A DNA stretch of 34,205 bases. It comes from Candidatus Sulfobium mesophilum (GTDB lineage Bacteria; Nitrospirota; Thermodesulfovibrionia; Thermodesulfovibrionales; UBA6898). The translations under genes were made by a program, and so were the position numbers. The stretch is taken from assembly GCA_900302705.1 (NCBI GenBank), contig OUUY01000065.1:1-34205 (forward strand). The letters run 5' to 3'. The notes beneath the pieces were generated by a model. The model was not told the DNA's origin. It worked only from the letters and a program-made list of their open reading frames with translations, and ran no database searches. Below, piece by piece: positions 8,269 to 17,109 of this stretch (within the stretch, counting starts at the first letter, position 1; each line of letters starts with the position of its first letter).

Positions 8269-9594
8269 TCACCGGAGTGTGAAATAGAAAGTCGCCCCTT
8301 CGTCGGGCTTCCCTTCCGCCCAAATGTTACCGCCGAGACGCTTGATGATCCTCGCTACTGTGGCAAGTCCGATCCCCGTACCTGGGAACTCTTTTTCGGA
8401 GTGGAGCCGCTGGAAGGGCTGGAAGAGTTTGTCCGAATAGCTCACATCAATTCCAATGCCGTTGTCCCGGACGTAATAAATGGTTCCTTCTTGCCCTCCC
8501 GGGCGGCTCCGCCCATGCGTGGACAGGAACTGTAGGGGTGGTTTCTCCATTATCCCAAACTCAATTCTGGCGTTCACCGTCTCCGAGGTAAACTTCCAGG
8601 CGTTGTCGAGCAAATTTTCCATCGCAACCCGTAAAAGGTTGTAGTCGCTCCTCACACTAACATTTTCCATGATGGCAAACTCAACCTTCCGATCGGGTTC
8701 TCTAGACTTCAAGTTCGCCGCTATATCTCTGGCGATCCTGCTGAGATCGACCGATATGATCTCAGTCTCTCTCCGTATAATTCTGAAAAGACCAAGAAGA
8801 TCGCTGATCAACCGGTCCATCCTGGCGCTTGCTCCCTGAACCCTGCCAAGGTAATCTCTGCCCCTCTCATCGAGTTTGTCAGCATAATCTTCGAGAAGAA
8901 TCTTGCTGAAGCCGACAATGCTTCTTAGCGGAGCCCTTAGATCATGTGAGAGGGAAACAGCAAAAGCTCCAAGCTCCTCGTTGGCGACTTCCAATTCGGC
9001 ATTTTTTGCCTTCAACTCATCATTCAGTCCCCTTATTTCTTCCTCGGCCTCCTTGCGCTTGGTGATATCACTAATCGCCGTACGGATTGTTTCATCATCG
9101 TAAAGGATGCTCTCAAGTGACGCGAAAAACACTTTGCCGTCTCTGCGTTTGAGTTCAATCTCGCAAACCTGAGGCTTTTCCGTCTTCAGCGTGTTATTTA
9201 TGTGATAATTAAAGATGTCCAGGTATTCTCCCTTGATGTCCTTACCTCTATTGATATAAGGAATGAAAGTATTGCCTATCAGACGAGTTCTTTCAACGCC
9301 CAATAGACACGCACCGGTGAGATTTGCACTGAGGATAGCGCCTTTTTTGTCGAAGGTAAAATACCCGACTGGCGCGAGATCATAAAGATCGGCGTATCTG
9401 TCCCCTGCAGCTACAGAAGACAATTGCCCGTTCCTCGGTTCTGCGTACTGAATTTCCAATTTCTCATAGCAAGCCTCATGTTTGCGCATTGGACGCTGCG
9501 CCTCCTCATCTGAGAGTGCTTTAGTCTTCTCCTTGGCAAACCGTTTTTTCACCGGAGTCTGATCCTTCTTGCGGCGATCAGATAGACTCGCCAT
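8269..9594 (-). CDS. PAS sensor histidine kinase with an insertion in the ATPase domain
   Basis: Sensor histidine kinase, about 441 residues, no membrane segment seen. A basic, lysine-rich N-terminus precedes one PAS domain (roughly 65-185; YDLAPVGYFTFDKKGAIL begins it, ITKRKEAEEEI ends it), a coiled coil, HisKA with SLSHDLRAPLRSIVGF, and HATPase with N box NLLDNAWKF, G1 VRDNGIGI and G2 GTGIGLATV. The ATG at 9594 is chosen because AGGGGAG lies just before it; an in-frame GTG at 9609 is less likely. Between N box and G1 this kinase has 17 residues more than the kinase at 5050, including a segment PPLQFLSTHGRSRPGG encoded by DNA with a 6-bp palindrome at 8501-8514. No response regulator is adjacent; the gene is divergent from the 9828 gene. 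Confidence 0.92.
   Translation of the reverse strand: MASLSDRRKKDQTPVKKRFAKEKTKALSDEEAQRPMRKHEACYEKLEIQYAEPRNGQLSSVAAGDRYADLYDLAPVGYFTFDKKGAILSANLTGACLLGVERTRLIGNTFIPYINRGKDIKGEYLDIFNYHINNTLKTEKPQVCEIELKRRDGKVFFASLESILYDDETIRTAISDITKRKEAEEEIRGLNDELKAKNAELEVANEELGAFAVSLSHDLRAPLRSIVGFSKILLEDYADKLDERGRDYLGRVQGASARMDRLISDLLGLFRIIRRETEIISVDLSRIARDIAANLKSREPDRKVEFAIMENVSVRSDYNLLRVAMENLLDNAWKFTSETVNARIEFGIMEKPPLQFLSTHGRSRPGGQEGTIYYVRDNGIGIDVSYSDKLFQPFQRLHSEKEFPGTGIGLATVARIIKRLGGNIWAEGKPDEGATFYFTLR
8501..8514. repeat. Palindrome within the kinase insertion
   Basis: GGGCGG-CT-CCGCCC is a perfect inverted repeat (6-bp stem, 2-base loop) lying inside the DNA that encodes the extra 17 residues of the second histidine kinase. 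It may mark an in-frame insertion of a small palindromic element; the origin is inference. Confidence 0.4.
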
Positions 9595-9763
9595 TCCGCT
9601 CCCCTTCACGACTGGTTATATGTTAAGTGTAGCAAATATACGCCCTCCGTCAAGCCGAGACTACTGCTGAGGCTACTGCGGCAAGAATCCGTTATTGCCG
9701 GAACAGTCTTCCCAGCGAAACACTAATACCTATTGGAAAAGGAACGAAAATAATCGCTTATGA

Positions 9764-9792
9764 TTGTCAAGGAGCTTGATCTCTGCTATTAA
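9764..9792 (+). promoter_or_regulatory. Candidate sigma-70 promoter of the 398-residue gene
   Basis: TTGTCA, a 17-base spacer and TATTAA (9787-9792) lie 36 bases before the TTG start at 9828, a plausible -35/-10 pair in the 233-base divergent region shared with the histidine kinase. One mismatch to consensus in the -35 and two in the -10. Confidence 0.4.
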
Positions 9793-9827
9793 TCATATAT
9801 AAGGTTGATCCGGTATCAGGAGAAAAG

Positions 9828-11024
9828 TTGCGACAGGAAGACACACTCAAGTTCAATTTTGCCCGAGAACTCATGCTCGAATATGCTTCATTGAGCGGGC
9901 TTCGGCCTGCACAACCAAATCCTCAACGGTATTTATGGACAGACGCCTTCGCCGCTTGCAATTTCCTCACACTTTATCGTGAAACTAAAGATGATCAGTT
10001 CAGAACGCTCGCCCTCGACCTCGTCCATCAGGTTCACTATTACCTCGGCAGGCATCGCAATGATGACCGGCGAACAGGCTGGATCAGCGGCCTTGGCGAA
10101 AAAGAGGGTGCAGAACATCCCGCCATAGGTGGGTTACGGATCGGAAAGGAGATGAATGAGCGAAAGCCGGGAGAGCCCTATGATGAATATCTGGAATGGG
10201 ACCGGGACGGGCAGTATTATCACTATCTCACCAAATGGATGCATGCGCTGGCTACAGTCGCGCTGGCTACCGGGGATCCGGTTTATACAAAATGGGCAAT
10301 CGAACTTGCGAAAACCGCGCATTCCAGATTTGCCTATGCCCCTTCGCCCAGAGTACGGAAACTCATGTACTGGAAGATGAGCATAGATCTCTCCTATCCT
10401 TTGGTTTCATCCATGGGACAGCATGATCCCCTTGACGGGCTTGTAACGTATTGCGAACTTCAGGCCCAGGCAGATCAATCAGAGGGGCAGAAAGATTGGT
10501 TGCCCCTCCACGATGAAATCACAGACATCTCACGAATATGCGAAGAACAACAGTTGATAACCGACGACCTTCTCGGCATAGGCAGTCTCCTGGTAGACGC
10601 CTTCAGAATATCGCAGTTGATAGTAACGGGTAAATTTCCGCGCAAAAGCCTTCTGCCAGAGGTTTTGGAAGCGGCGCTATCCGGACTTGACTACTACTCA
10701 TTGACAACGGCTTCTGCACGACGGCCGGCCGATTACCGTCTGGCATTCCGTGAGTTGGGATTGTCCATCGGGCTCCATGCCATCGGACAAATGCAGAAAC
10801 TGATAGATCAGCACCCGGGAGTCTTCGGTCGAGACCCTTCGATCTTCACGCTCTTACAGCGCCTCATACCGCATTTTTCTATTCAGAGAGAGATTGAGAC
10901 TTTTTGGCTTGAACACCGTAACAGGGAATCACAGGGCTGGTTGGACCATCGCCTTATTAACATGGTGATGCTCGCAACAAGCCTGGCCCCTGACTGCTTT
11001 CTCGCACCTTCGGTTTCAAAATAG
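9828..11024 (+). CDS. Conserved-looking protein of unknown function (helix-rich, 398 residues)
   Basis: I do not recognise a named family. The start is a TTG at 9828, supported by AGGAG six bases upstream; no ATG start is better placed. There is no signal peptide or membrane segment. The sequence is rich in amphipathic helices and tryptophan/tyrosine, with segments such as WTDAFAACNFLTLYRETKDD, YHYLTKWMHALATVALATGD and DRDGQYY. This pattern of repeated helix pairs with aromatic residues is like (alpha/alpha) toroid enzymes (several glycoside hydrolase and epimerase families), but that is only an impression from residue pattern and no catalytic motif is proven. It is divergent from a histidine kinase and converges on the intradiol dioxygenase gene with only 7 bases between stop codons. 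Confidence 0.85.
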   Translation: MRQEDTLKFNFARELMLEYASLSGLRPAQPNPQRYLWTDAFAACNFLTLYRETKDDQFRTLALDLVHQVHYYLGRHRNDDRRTGWISGLGEKEGAEHPAIGGLRIGKEMNERKPGEPYDEYLEWDRDGQYYHYLTKWMHALATVALATGDPVYTKWAIELAKTAHSRFAYAPSPRVRKLMYWKMSIDLSYPLVSSMGQHDPLDGLVTYCELQAQADQSEGQKDWLPLHDEITDISRICEEQQLITDDLLGIGSLLVDAFRISQLIVTGKFPRKSLLPEVLEAALSGLDYYSLTTASARRPADYRLAFRELGLSIGLHAIGQMQKLIDQHPGVFGRDPSIFTLLQRLIPHFSIQREIETFWLEHRNRESQGWLDHRLINMVMLATSLAPDCFLAPSVSK

Positions 11025-11031
11025 GACAGAA

Positions 11032-11508
11032 TTATTTCTGCGGCATAAGAACAAGATCGAATATCCCACTCGTGTGGCTCTCGGCCGGATAATGCTGGGT
11101 GACAAGGGTGCGAAAGCCTTCGGCCGACACCTTGATATGGATGTGCGGAGGCCTTCCGGAATACGAGGGAGGAAAATTGCTCTCGAAATGGTATGCGCCT
11201 GCCTGATCTGAAATGATTGTCGCCCTGTAATTGTCGGCGTACTCGCCCTCCGGCCCTGCCAGCCAGAACTCTATCCGCGCCCCTTTTATATGGTGGCAGT
11301 CAGCGGATGACTTCACAACCCCGCTAAGCACGTATCCTTTGCCCACGCTCGACCTCTCTGGAGCGCCGGGTTTGTAGAAAGGCCCCAGCATGTCCGGATT
11401 CGTGGGAACGCATTTTTCCACGCTTTCTCCCGAAGCCGTGACCAGAAAGAGGACTACAGTTAACGCTATAGCTGCCGATGAAACCGAGAATCGTATCCTC
11501 ATACTCAC
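11032..11508 (-). CDS. Exported intradiol ring-cleavage dioxygenase-like protein
   Basis: Member of the non-heme Fe(III) intradiol dioxygenase superfamily, which opens catechol-type rings between the hydroxyls. 158 residues, much shorter than catechol or protocatechuate dioxygenases but typical of the small exported type. Residues 1-27 form a signal peptide (basic start, hydrophobic AAIALTVVLFLVTA). The family opening MLGPFYKPGAPERSSV follows. Candidate iron ligands are Tyr90 (GEYADNY), Tyr116 and the pair His122/His124 in RPPHIHIKV, with the six-residue Tyr-to-His spacing usual in this short group. The start may be GTG at 11508 or ATG at 11502; neither has a strong Shine-Dalgarno. No other aromatic-degradation gene is adjacent, so the substrate and even catalytic activity are open. 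Confidence 0.85.
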   Translation of the reverse strand: MSMRIRFSVSSAAIALTVVLFLVTASGESVEKCVPTNPDMLGPFYKPGAPERSSVGKGYVLSGVVKSSADCHHIKGARIEFWLAGPEGEYADNYRATIISDQAGAYHFESNFPPSYSGRPPHIHIKVSAEGFRTLVTQHYPAESHTSGIFDLVLMPQK

Positions 11509-11589
11509 ACTATAGGACCTTTATCGCATGCCGGCAAGTGCCGTCGCAAGCTGCTGCTGGTCCGATCCGTTCCTCAGGACAATATCCCG

Positions 11590-11988
11590 CTACTTATTGA
11601 TAAGTCTCAGTGCCTTACTGTTGTCCGATGTGCTGAATATCGCCGTTGACGTCCTTCCCGTAGAGGTAGTGGCGTACATGTAAGTGATATTGATGCCTCC
11701 TTCGACGAGACCTTTCGCCACCTTCTGTAGTTCCCCCACCCTGTTGGCCATCTCAACAGCGATCACGTCTTCCTCATCAACCTTGAGCTTCAACGCTGAA
11801 AGTGCCTTTTTTGCTTTTGCGTTGCTGCCAGTCGTCATGTCGAAATACGCGGTGTCGTCCCACGCATATGCGCAGATGGCGGTAATGTTCACCTTTGCGC
11901 CAGCCAGAGCCGTTGTAACCTCTGAAAGAAGTCCGGGCCTATCCTTCATGTCGAAGCTCAAGAGCTTTGCCTTAATTGCCTTTGCCAT
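11590..11988 (-). CDS. Tandem ACT-domain protein
   Basis: Small regulatory-type protein, 132 residues, made of two ACT domains (about 4-70 and 71-132), a fold that binds amino acids or similar ligands and usually controls an enzyme. The first repeat shows KLLSFDMKDRPGLLSEVTTA, with the DRPG turn typical of the ligand-binding loop; the second has NRVGELQKVAKGLVEGGINI. The ATG at 11988 is chosen because GGAGGTG lies six bases before it; a longer ORF start at 12015 lacks a site. It has no enzymatic domain, so it may act as a free ligand sensor. The reading frame continues for 22 codons beyond its amber stop (see findings). Neighbours give no clear pathway. Confidence 0.88.
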   Translation of the reverse strand: MAKAIKAKLLSFDMKDRPGLLSEVTTALAGAKVNITAICAYAWDDTAYFDMTTGSNAKAKKALSALKLKVDEEDVIAVEMANRVGELQKVAKGLVEGGINITYMYATTSTGRTSTAIFSTSDNSKALRLINK

Positions 11989-12100
11989 ACCACACCTCCG
12001 GGAGTCTTTATTCACATCTTAGATCAATGAATTAAGAAGTCAATCTGACTCGTCCTTTCCCCTAAAAATCGAATAAACAAGCGACCTTATTCTTAAGACA

Positions 12101-15100
12101 TCATTTCAACCGGAAATCCACCCTGCTCTGCCTAAGATTCTCCTTTGGCTCAGGGGCCAGCGACTTTGGTTCGACGAGAAACATCCGGTCGCTTTCGACC
12201 ATCTTCGACTGTATCAAGCGTTCTTTAACTACAAGCGCCCGTTGCGACGCAAGCGTCCTGAGATCCTGTTCCTTAACCTCGATATGGGTCAGCATAAGTT
12301 TTTCCATCTCGGGTACCGGAAGGTCCTTGGCAATGCCTATGATATTACGCGGCTTCGGAAACTTCTCTTCCTTATAGGCCTTCTTCAGATACACGGGGTA
12401 TTCAGCGGGCTCAATCTTTATATCGTCGACCGGAACGGGCTGCTGGCCCTTCTTGACCATGTCTTTAAGCTTTTGCGCTTTTATCTTTTTCTGAAAAATA
12501 TACTGCCTGAGACCCTCATGGTCTTTTTCGGGATCAACATGGCCCTCAATTTCAAGCTTCAAGGCAGGCCTGTCGGCAAGCGCCTTCAGAAGTGTTTCGA
12601 TCTTTTTGCCCTCCGAGTCCTTAATAGCCGTGAGTCCATAATCGAACTCGACATAGCTCAGTTCCTCACCGCCGCCGAAGACCGCTCCCAGGAGAGCAAA
12701 AGGAGAAGTAGCAGCCTTGACGAGCAGGTTCACCAGGATCTTGATGATAATCCTGCCTAAACTGAATTTAGGATCGTTGATATACCCGCTGACCGGTATG
12801 TCGAGTTTGATCTCTCCCTTCCGGTTCTTAAGGAGCGCTATCGCCAGTTTAACCGGGAGCTTCGTGGCTTCCGGGCTCTCGACTTTTTCACCCAGGGTGA
12901 ACTGGTCAAGGAATACCTTATTCTGAGCATCCAGCTTATTTTTGACGATGAGGTATTGAAGCTGAAGTGTGAGATTACCCTTCTGGATCGTATAACCTAT
13001 GTACCTTCCCGAATAAGGCGTCACAGGGCTTAGGTCCATATCCCTGAAGTCGGCTTTCAGGTCCACATAAAGGTCGTCCCTGAGCGGATTAACTTTTCCG
13101 GTGATCTCAAGCGGCGCGTAGTTATCGATTTTCCCCTTCAGGTCCACATCAGCGAACTTGCTCTCTTCCGACGTCAGGCCAGTGACTCTGCCGCCGATTT
13201 CGACAAGATTAGCGGTATAGTTCGGCTCTATGTGATTGTCCGTGAAGTTTACAGTCCCTCCCTGCAGAGTCACTGTCCCGATCTGGATCAGTTTTTTGCC
13301 GGCAGGCGCTTGCTGTGCGGCGCTCGATTGCTCAGTTTTGGCGGCAGCTGCGTCCTGTGCACCAGCCGCAGGCTGCGCCTGCTCAGTGACAATGCCCTGG
13401 ACATTAAGGCTTCCGTCTTTGTTGATAATCAGTCGTGAATAGAAATCAGCGAGCGCCACATCACTTATCACAACCAGAAGCGGCCCGGTTTTAACTTGAA
13501 TACCGCTCAGGTGAAGTGAGTCCCATTTCAAAAAATCATCGAAATTAGTTTTATCGACTGAATGAAAATTAGTGACCGAGGCCTCACCTTTATAACCCGC
13601 GACAATGCCTTCCTTTCCACGGTCTGTAAATGTAACAGTTCCGCGGGCACCGACTGCACCACTGTTGATCATGATTTTGACCTTGTCCTCAAAATATGGA
13701 ACAAAAGGTTCTATATCAATGCCCTTTGCATAGACCGCAAGTTCCGCAGTGGGGGGGACAATGCCAATCTGCCCCCCCACGGAGATGGAGCCCTTCTTGT
13801 TAAGTGTGAGGGAAAGAGACGCCTTCCCCTTTCTGCCTTTAACCGTCGAGAGATTGGACACCCTCATTCTGATCTTATCGGCAGAGATGGAAGCCTTATC
13901 AGCCGTGGTACGATCCTCAATGCGGACAGCATAATTTTCAACTCCTACCTTCCCCACGGCAACCACCCACGGTTGGTTCGACTTGGTCTTTTGCTCTGCC
14001 TGAATTTGGATGCGCCCTTTCGAACCGCCGGGATGCTCAGAGGCTGCAGGGAAGAGATTCATCAGATTCCATCCAGTTTCCCGCGTGCGTAAACCGTTGA
14101 TGACTCCTTTCTCGGTAAATATCTCCCCGATGGTGAGTTCACGCGTTGTCATATCAAGAGACGCATCCGAAACACGCAGAAGCGGGACAGACATGAAGGT
14201 CGCAGACTCCTCCTCCTTCTTAAGCCGCAAAGAGGAGAGAGTAGTCCCCAGACCCGTCAGACGGATTTCCGGCACATCCCCGGTCTTTGAAACACTGAAG
14301 CCGGTCTTGAGATCAAGAGTCCCCTTCTCGATACCAAACCGTATCAGATCTCGGTAATAAGGTTTATAATTCTGAATCGCTACACCCGACAACTCAACAG
14401 TACCGTCTGCCGCGGACGGATCGAGAGAAAAGGCAGCATCCGCTTTGAAACTTTCTCCGAAGTCGGTATTGAACGAGAGCGTGAGCGCCGCCTTGGCATC
14501 TTTTTTCGTGCTAAGTCTGGCGACCTTAAGATCGATATCCTTCAGGGTCGTCTTGAAAGATCCACCGGCCGGAGAGTCCGTGACAAAGAAGGTTCCGCTC
14601 CTTAGCGCGATATCGTCGATGAGAAGCGACAGTGCCGGGCCCTCTTTCTCTTTAGGAACAGGGGTCTTATCCTGCTTTGAGGCAGGGGCAAGGACGCCGA
14701 GATTGATCGATCCGTTTCGTCCGCGCACCACATTGAGCTCCGGAGACTCGACCAAAACGCCGGCAAGATGAACGGCCCGCGAAAGCACTTCTGACGGCGC
14801 TATCTTAACAGTCACGGACGGCAGCTTAAGAAGCTGCTCGCCATTTTTTTCAGTCAACGAGAATTCCCTCACCCCTGTAGTTCCCTCGATTGTGAGAGTG
14901 GGAGGCCGCTTCGCATACTGCGTATAAGCAATAACAACGTTGGCGTCGAACCTTCCTGAAGACATAGAAAAATTGAACGGAAACGGAACATAAGCAAGGT
15001 AGTAGGGAATATCGAGGTCTTTAATCTCAACGTTGAAGGAGGTCTCATGGGAATCGGTGAAAGGCTTGGTCTTGCCTTTTAAGGCTACTGGTTTTCCGTT

Positions 15101-15709
15101 GACAGAAGCCTCCAGCAAAGGCTGCACATAGGTTTCAGCGAAATATGGCAGGTCTGAAATAAAGGGTATGGCGACGTTTAGCTTCTTAACTGTATGCCGG
15201 GTATTCTCTGGTCCGTCCCAGAAGTCTATGCTTCCGTCTATGATCTGGATATTGTTAAGTGAGAAACGCGGCAGTTTGCCCGGCGGCCCGGAGGGTTTTT
15301 TTGCAGGCTCAAGCAGGTCAGAGAAATTGTAACCGCCGCTCTCGTCTCTGCTGATATTTATATATGGCCTCGTCAGGCGGATTTCCCTTAAGATTAGACC
15401 GCGCTTTATTATAGACATAGCCTGGGCATTCATATAGAGACTATCGAAGGATATGAAGGTTTTACTACCGTTTCGCTCACTAATCGCAACACCCCTGATT
15501 TCGCCTGAAAGCATAAAGGGATTTATCTTAACCTTCTGGATCGTGACCTGCCGGTGAAATTGTTTTGAGAGGTTCTTGACCAGCACCGATTTGACAATGG
15601 GCGGGAGGATGAAGAAGCCGGTGATTGAAAAAACGAGCAGGAAAACAAGTATTCCGAGCACAGTCTTCCGCTGGAAACTTCTCGATCGTAACTTTTCCGG
15701 CAGTTGCAT
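12101..15709 (-). CDS. AsmA-like DUF748 domain protein (1202 residues)
   Basis: Very large envelope protein of the AsmA-like/DUF748 type. One N-terminal membrane anchor (about 18-39, FLLVFSITGFFILPPIV) precedes a long periplasmic chain of repeated beta-rich segments such as LSLNNIQIIDGSIDFWD-type blocks (two related blocks: IDGSIDFWD near 155 and LQGGTVNFTDNH near 830). An alanine/glutamine-rich linker lies near 795-820. The C-terminal part has LKLEIEGHVDPEKDHEGL, resembling the peptidoglycan-contact region of OmpA-like domains. Such proteins are linked to outer-membrane biogenesis or intermembrane lipid transport in Gram-negative bacteria (family knowledge). It starts 9 bases after the DUF4197 gene and probably shares its transcript with mscL. 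No frameshift is visible over 3.6 kb. Confidence 0.9.
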   Translation of the reverse strand: MQLPEKLRSRSFQRKTVLGILVFLLVFSITGFFILPPIVKSVLVKNLSKQFHRQVTIQKVKINPFMLSGEIRGVAISERNGSKTFISFDSLYMNAQAMSIIKRGLILREIRLTRPYINISRDESGGYNFSDLLEPAKKPSGPPGKLPRFSLNNIQIIDGSIDFWDGPENTRHTVKKLNVAIPFISDLPYFAETYVQPLLEASVNGKPVALKGKTKPFTDSHETSFNVEIKDLDIPYYLAYVPFPFNFSMSSGRFDANVVIAYTQYAKRPPTLTIEGTTGVREFSLTEKNGEQLLKLPSVTVKIAPSEVLSRAVHLAGVLVESPELNVVRGRNGSINLGVLAPASKQDKTPVPKEKEGPALSLLIDDIALRSGTFFVTDSPAGGSFKTTLKDIDLKVARLSTKKDAKAALTLSFNTDFGESFKADAAFSLDPSAADGTVELSGVAIQNYKPYYRDLIRFGIEKGTLDLKTGFSVSKTGDVPEIRLTGLGTTLSSLRLKKEEESATFMSVPLLRVSDASLDMTTRELTIGEIFTEKGVINGLRTRETGWNLMNLFPAASEHPGGSKGRIQIQAEQKTKSNQPWVVAVGKVGVENYAVRIEDRTTADKASISADKIRMRVSNLSTVKGRKGKASLSLTLNKKGSISVGGQIGIVPPTAELAVYAKGIDIEPFVPYFEDKVKIMINSGAVGARGTVTFTDRGKEGIVAGYKGEASVTNFHSVDKTNFDDFLKWDSLHLSGIQVKTGPLLVVISDVALADFYSRLIINKDGSLNVQGIVTEQAQPAAGAQDAAAAKTEQSSAAQQAPAGKKLIQIGTVTLQGGTVNFTDNHIEPNYTANLVEIGGRVTGLTSEESKFADVDLKGKIDNYAPLEITGKVNPLRDDLYVDLKADFRDMDLSPVTPYSGRYIGYTIQKGNLTLQLQYLIVKNKLDAQNKVFLDQFTLGEKVESPEATKLPVKLAIALLKNRKGEIKLDIPVSGYINDPKFSLGRIIIKILVNLLVKAATSPFALLGAVFGGGEELSYVEFDYGLTAIKDSEGKKIETLLKALADRPALKLEIEGHVDPEKDHEGLRQYIFQKKIKAQKLKDMVKKGQQPVPVDDIKIEPAEYPVYLKKAYKEEKFPKPRNIIGIAKDLPVPEMEKLMLTHIEVKEQDLRTLASQRALVVKERLIQSKMVESDRMFLVEPKSLAPEPKENLRQSRVDFRLK

Positions 15710-15718
15710 GGACGGCCT

Positions 15719-16450
15719 TTATTTGCCGAAGACGGTCTTCAGGAGGTCGGTGGTGCGAGCCATAGGATCGGTACGGATATTTTTTTCCTCCTGACCAACC
15801 ATGTAGAAGAGACCGTCAAGGGCGCGGGAGGTCACATAGTGATCAAGATCAACCGATTCCTTGCTGGCAAAGGGAACCGACTCATATTTTCCCATCATCT
15901 CCTTGTATGATTTGGTGACGCCGACGTCGTTCATTGAAGACGACACAACCGGTTTGAATGCCTCGTAGAGCTTGTTCTGGGTTTTGCGCTTGAAGAAGTC
16001 TGTCGCAGCCGTATCTCCACCGCCCAAAATCCCCCGGACATCCTCAAAGGTCATCTCTCTGATCGCATCGCCGAAGATCGTGGCTGCCTTGGGCGCTGCT
16101 TTTTCGGCAGCCCGGTTCATGCTCAGCACAAAATCGTCCACCTGCTTTTGATACCCCACTGTTTTCAGGACGTCGGCGACCTTCCTGATCTTTTCCGGCA
16201 TCAGTACCTTAATGACCTGGTTGCCGAAATACCCATCCGTGCGCGACACATTCTTAACCGCATTTTCGGTGCCGACCGCAAGTGCTTCCTTCAGGCCAGA
16301 GGCGACCGTGCTGTCGTCAAGGTCGCTGCTTCCTCTGACGCTTCCTTTGGAAGCGCCGCCGATACCTTTCATCACGTCATCGAGCATTGTCGCGCCCGCC
16401 GGTGTGGTCGCTATGATTAGCCCAAAAATGCAACCCACTAACCTTATCAT
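15719..16450 (-). CDS. DUF4197 protein, exported
   Basis: Protein of 243 residues matching the DUF4197 pattern, function unknown. Residues 1-20 form a signal peptide ([20 protein letters not shown]). The mature part is helical and shows the family landmarks [54 protein letters not shown] and, near the C-terminus, [25 protein letters not shown] seven bases before the ATG supports the start. It lies 13 bases after mscL and 9 bases before the DUF748 gene, all on the same strand, so it is likely in one envelope operon. Periplasmic or outer-membrane-associated location is inferred from the signal peptide. Confidence 0.9.
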   Translation of the reverse strand: MIRLVGCIFGLIIATTPAGATMLDDVMKGIGGASKGSVRGSSDLDDSTVASGLKEALAVGTENAVKNVSRTDGYFGNQVIKVLMPEKIRKVADVLKTVGYQKQVDDFVLSMNRAAEKAAPKAATIFGDAIREMTFEDVRGILGGGDTAATDFFKRKTQNKLYEAFKPVVSSSMNDVGVTKSYKEMMGKYESVPFASKESVDLDHYVTSRALDGLFYMVGQEEKNIRTDPMARTTDLLKTVFGK

Positions 16451-16463
16451 GGCAACCTCCTTG

Positions 16464-16916
16464 TTATTTCTTTAGCTCTGATGTGCAGTGCCCACACCTG
16501 ACCGCCTGAAGCGGAATCACCGAAAGGCAGAACGGACACTCTTTTGTGGTAGGTGCAGCAGGCGGGGCCTCCTTTTCCTGCCGGAGGCGGTTTATGCTTC
16601 GGACAAGCATAAAGACGGAGAAAGCCACGATCACAAAATTGATGACCGTATTGATAAACTGCCCATAGTTGAGTGTCACCGCTCCAGCAGCCTTTGCCTG
16701 AGCCAGTGTGGCGTACGGCCCCGGAATTTTGCCTTCCTTCAAAACAACAAGCAAGTTTGCGAAATCCAGATTACCCAAAAGCATGCCGATCGGGGGCATG
16801 ATGATGTCAGCAACAACTGACGAAACGATTGCACCGAAAGCAGCACCGATAATAATACCTACTGCCATGTCGACAGCATTCCCTTTAACTGCAAACTCCC
16901 TGAATTCTTTCAGCAT
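16464..16916 (-). CDS. mscL: Large-conductance mechanosensitive channel MscL with C-terminal zinc ribbon
   Basis: Inner-membrane channel that opens under membrane tension to release solutes on hypo-osmotic shock. 150 residues. The N-terminal helix and TM1 read [20 protein letters not shown], with the pore-lining glycine/alanine pattern [22 protein letters not shown]2 is at about 88-106 ([19 protein letters not shown]). In place of the usual cytoplasmic helix end, a linker rich in Ala/Pro leads to four cysteines at 127, 130, 141 and 144 (CPFC...CGHC), a zinc-ribbon arrangement. Start supported by AGGAGG upstream. A good promoter lies at 16973-17001. First gene of the mscL - DUF4197 - DUF748 group. 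Confidence 0.95.
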   Translation of the reverse strand: MLKEFREFAVKGNAVDMAVGIIIGAAFGAIVSSVVADIIMPPIGMLLGNLDFANLLVVLKEGKIPGPYATLAQAKAAGAVTLNYGQFINTVINFVIVAFSVFMLVRSINRLRQEKEAPPAAPTTKECPFCLSVIPLQAVRCGHCTSELKK

Positions 16917-16972
16917 ACTGTTACCTCCTTTAGAGGATATTGTTGATATTGACTAAGGGTCCTTCTGATATC

Positions 16973-17001
16973 AAGATAGCATGCTGCAGGGGGTGCGTCA
17001 A
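16973..17001 (-). promoter_or_regulatory. Sigma-70-like promoter of mscL
   Basis: On the minus strand TTGACG (17001-16996), a 17-base spacer and TATCTT (16978-16973) give a strong -35/-10 pair, followed by a leader of about 50 bases and AGGAGGTAACAGT before the mscL ATG at 16916. This would drive mscL, the DUF4197 gene and the DUF748 gene. Confidence 0.6.
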
Positions 17002-17109
17002 TTTGATATTCATAAAAAAAGCATGCGAACAGCTGATGAAGATATCTATCGGAATAAAAATGGAGAAGGCCCCGTGACGATTATCTGAAATCGAAGGGTT
17101 GCCTAAATG

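Noticed and set aside
12242-12760. 172-codon plus-strand ORF, and similar ORF 13562-14092
   Set aside because: Both lie inside the DUF748 gene on the opposite strand and show no recognisable protein features.
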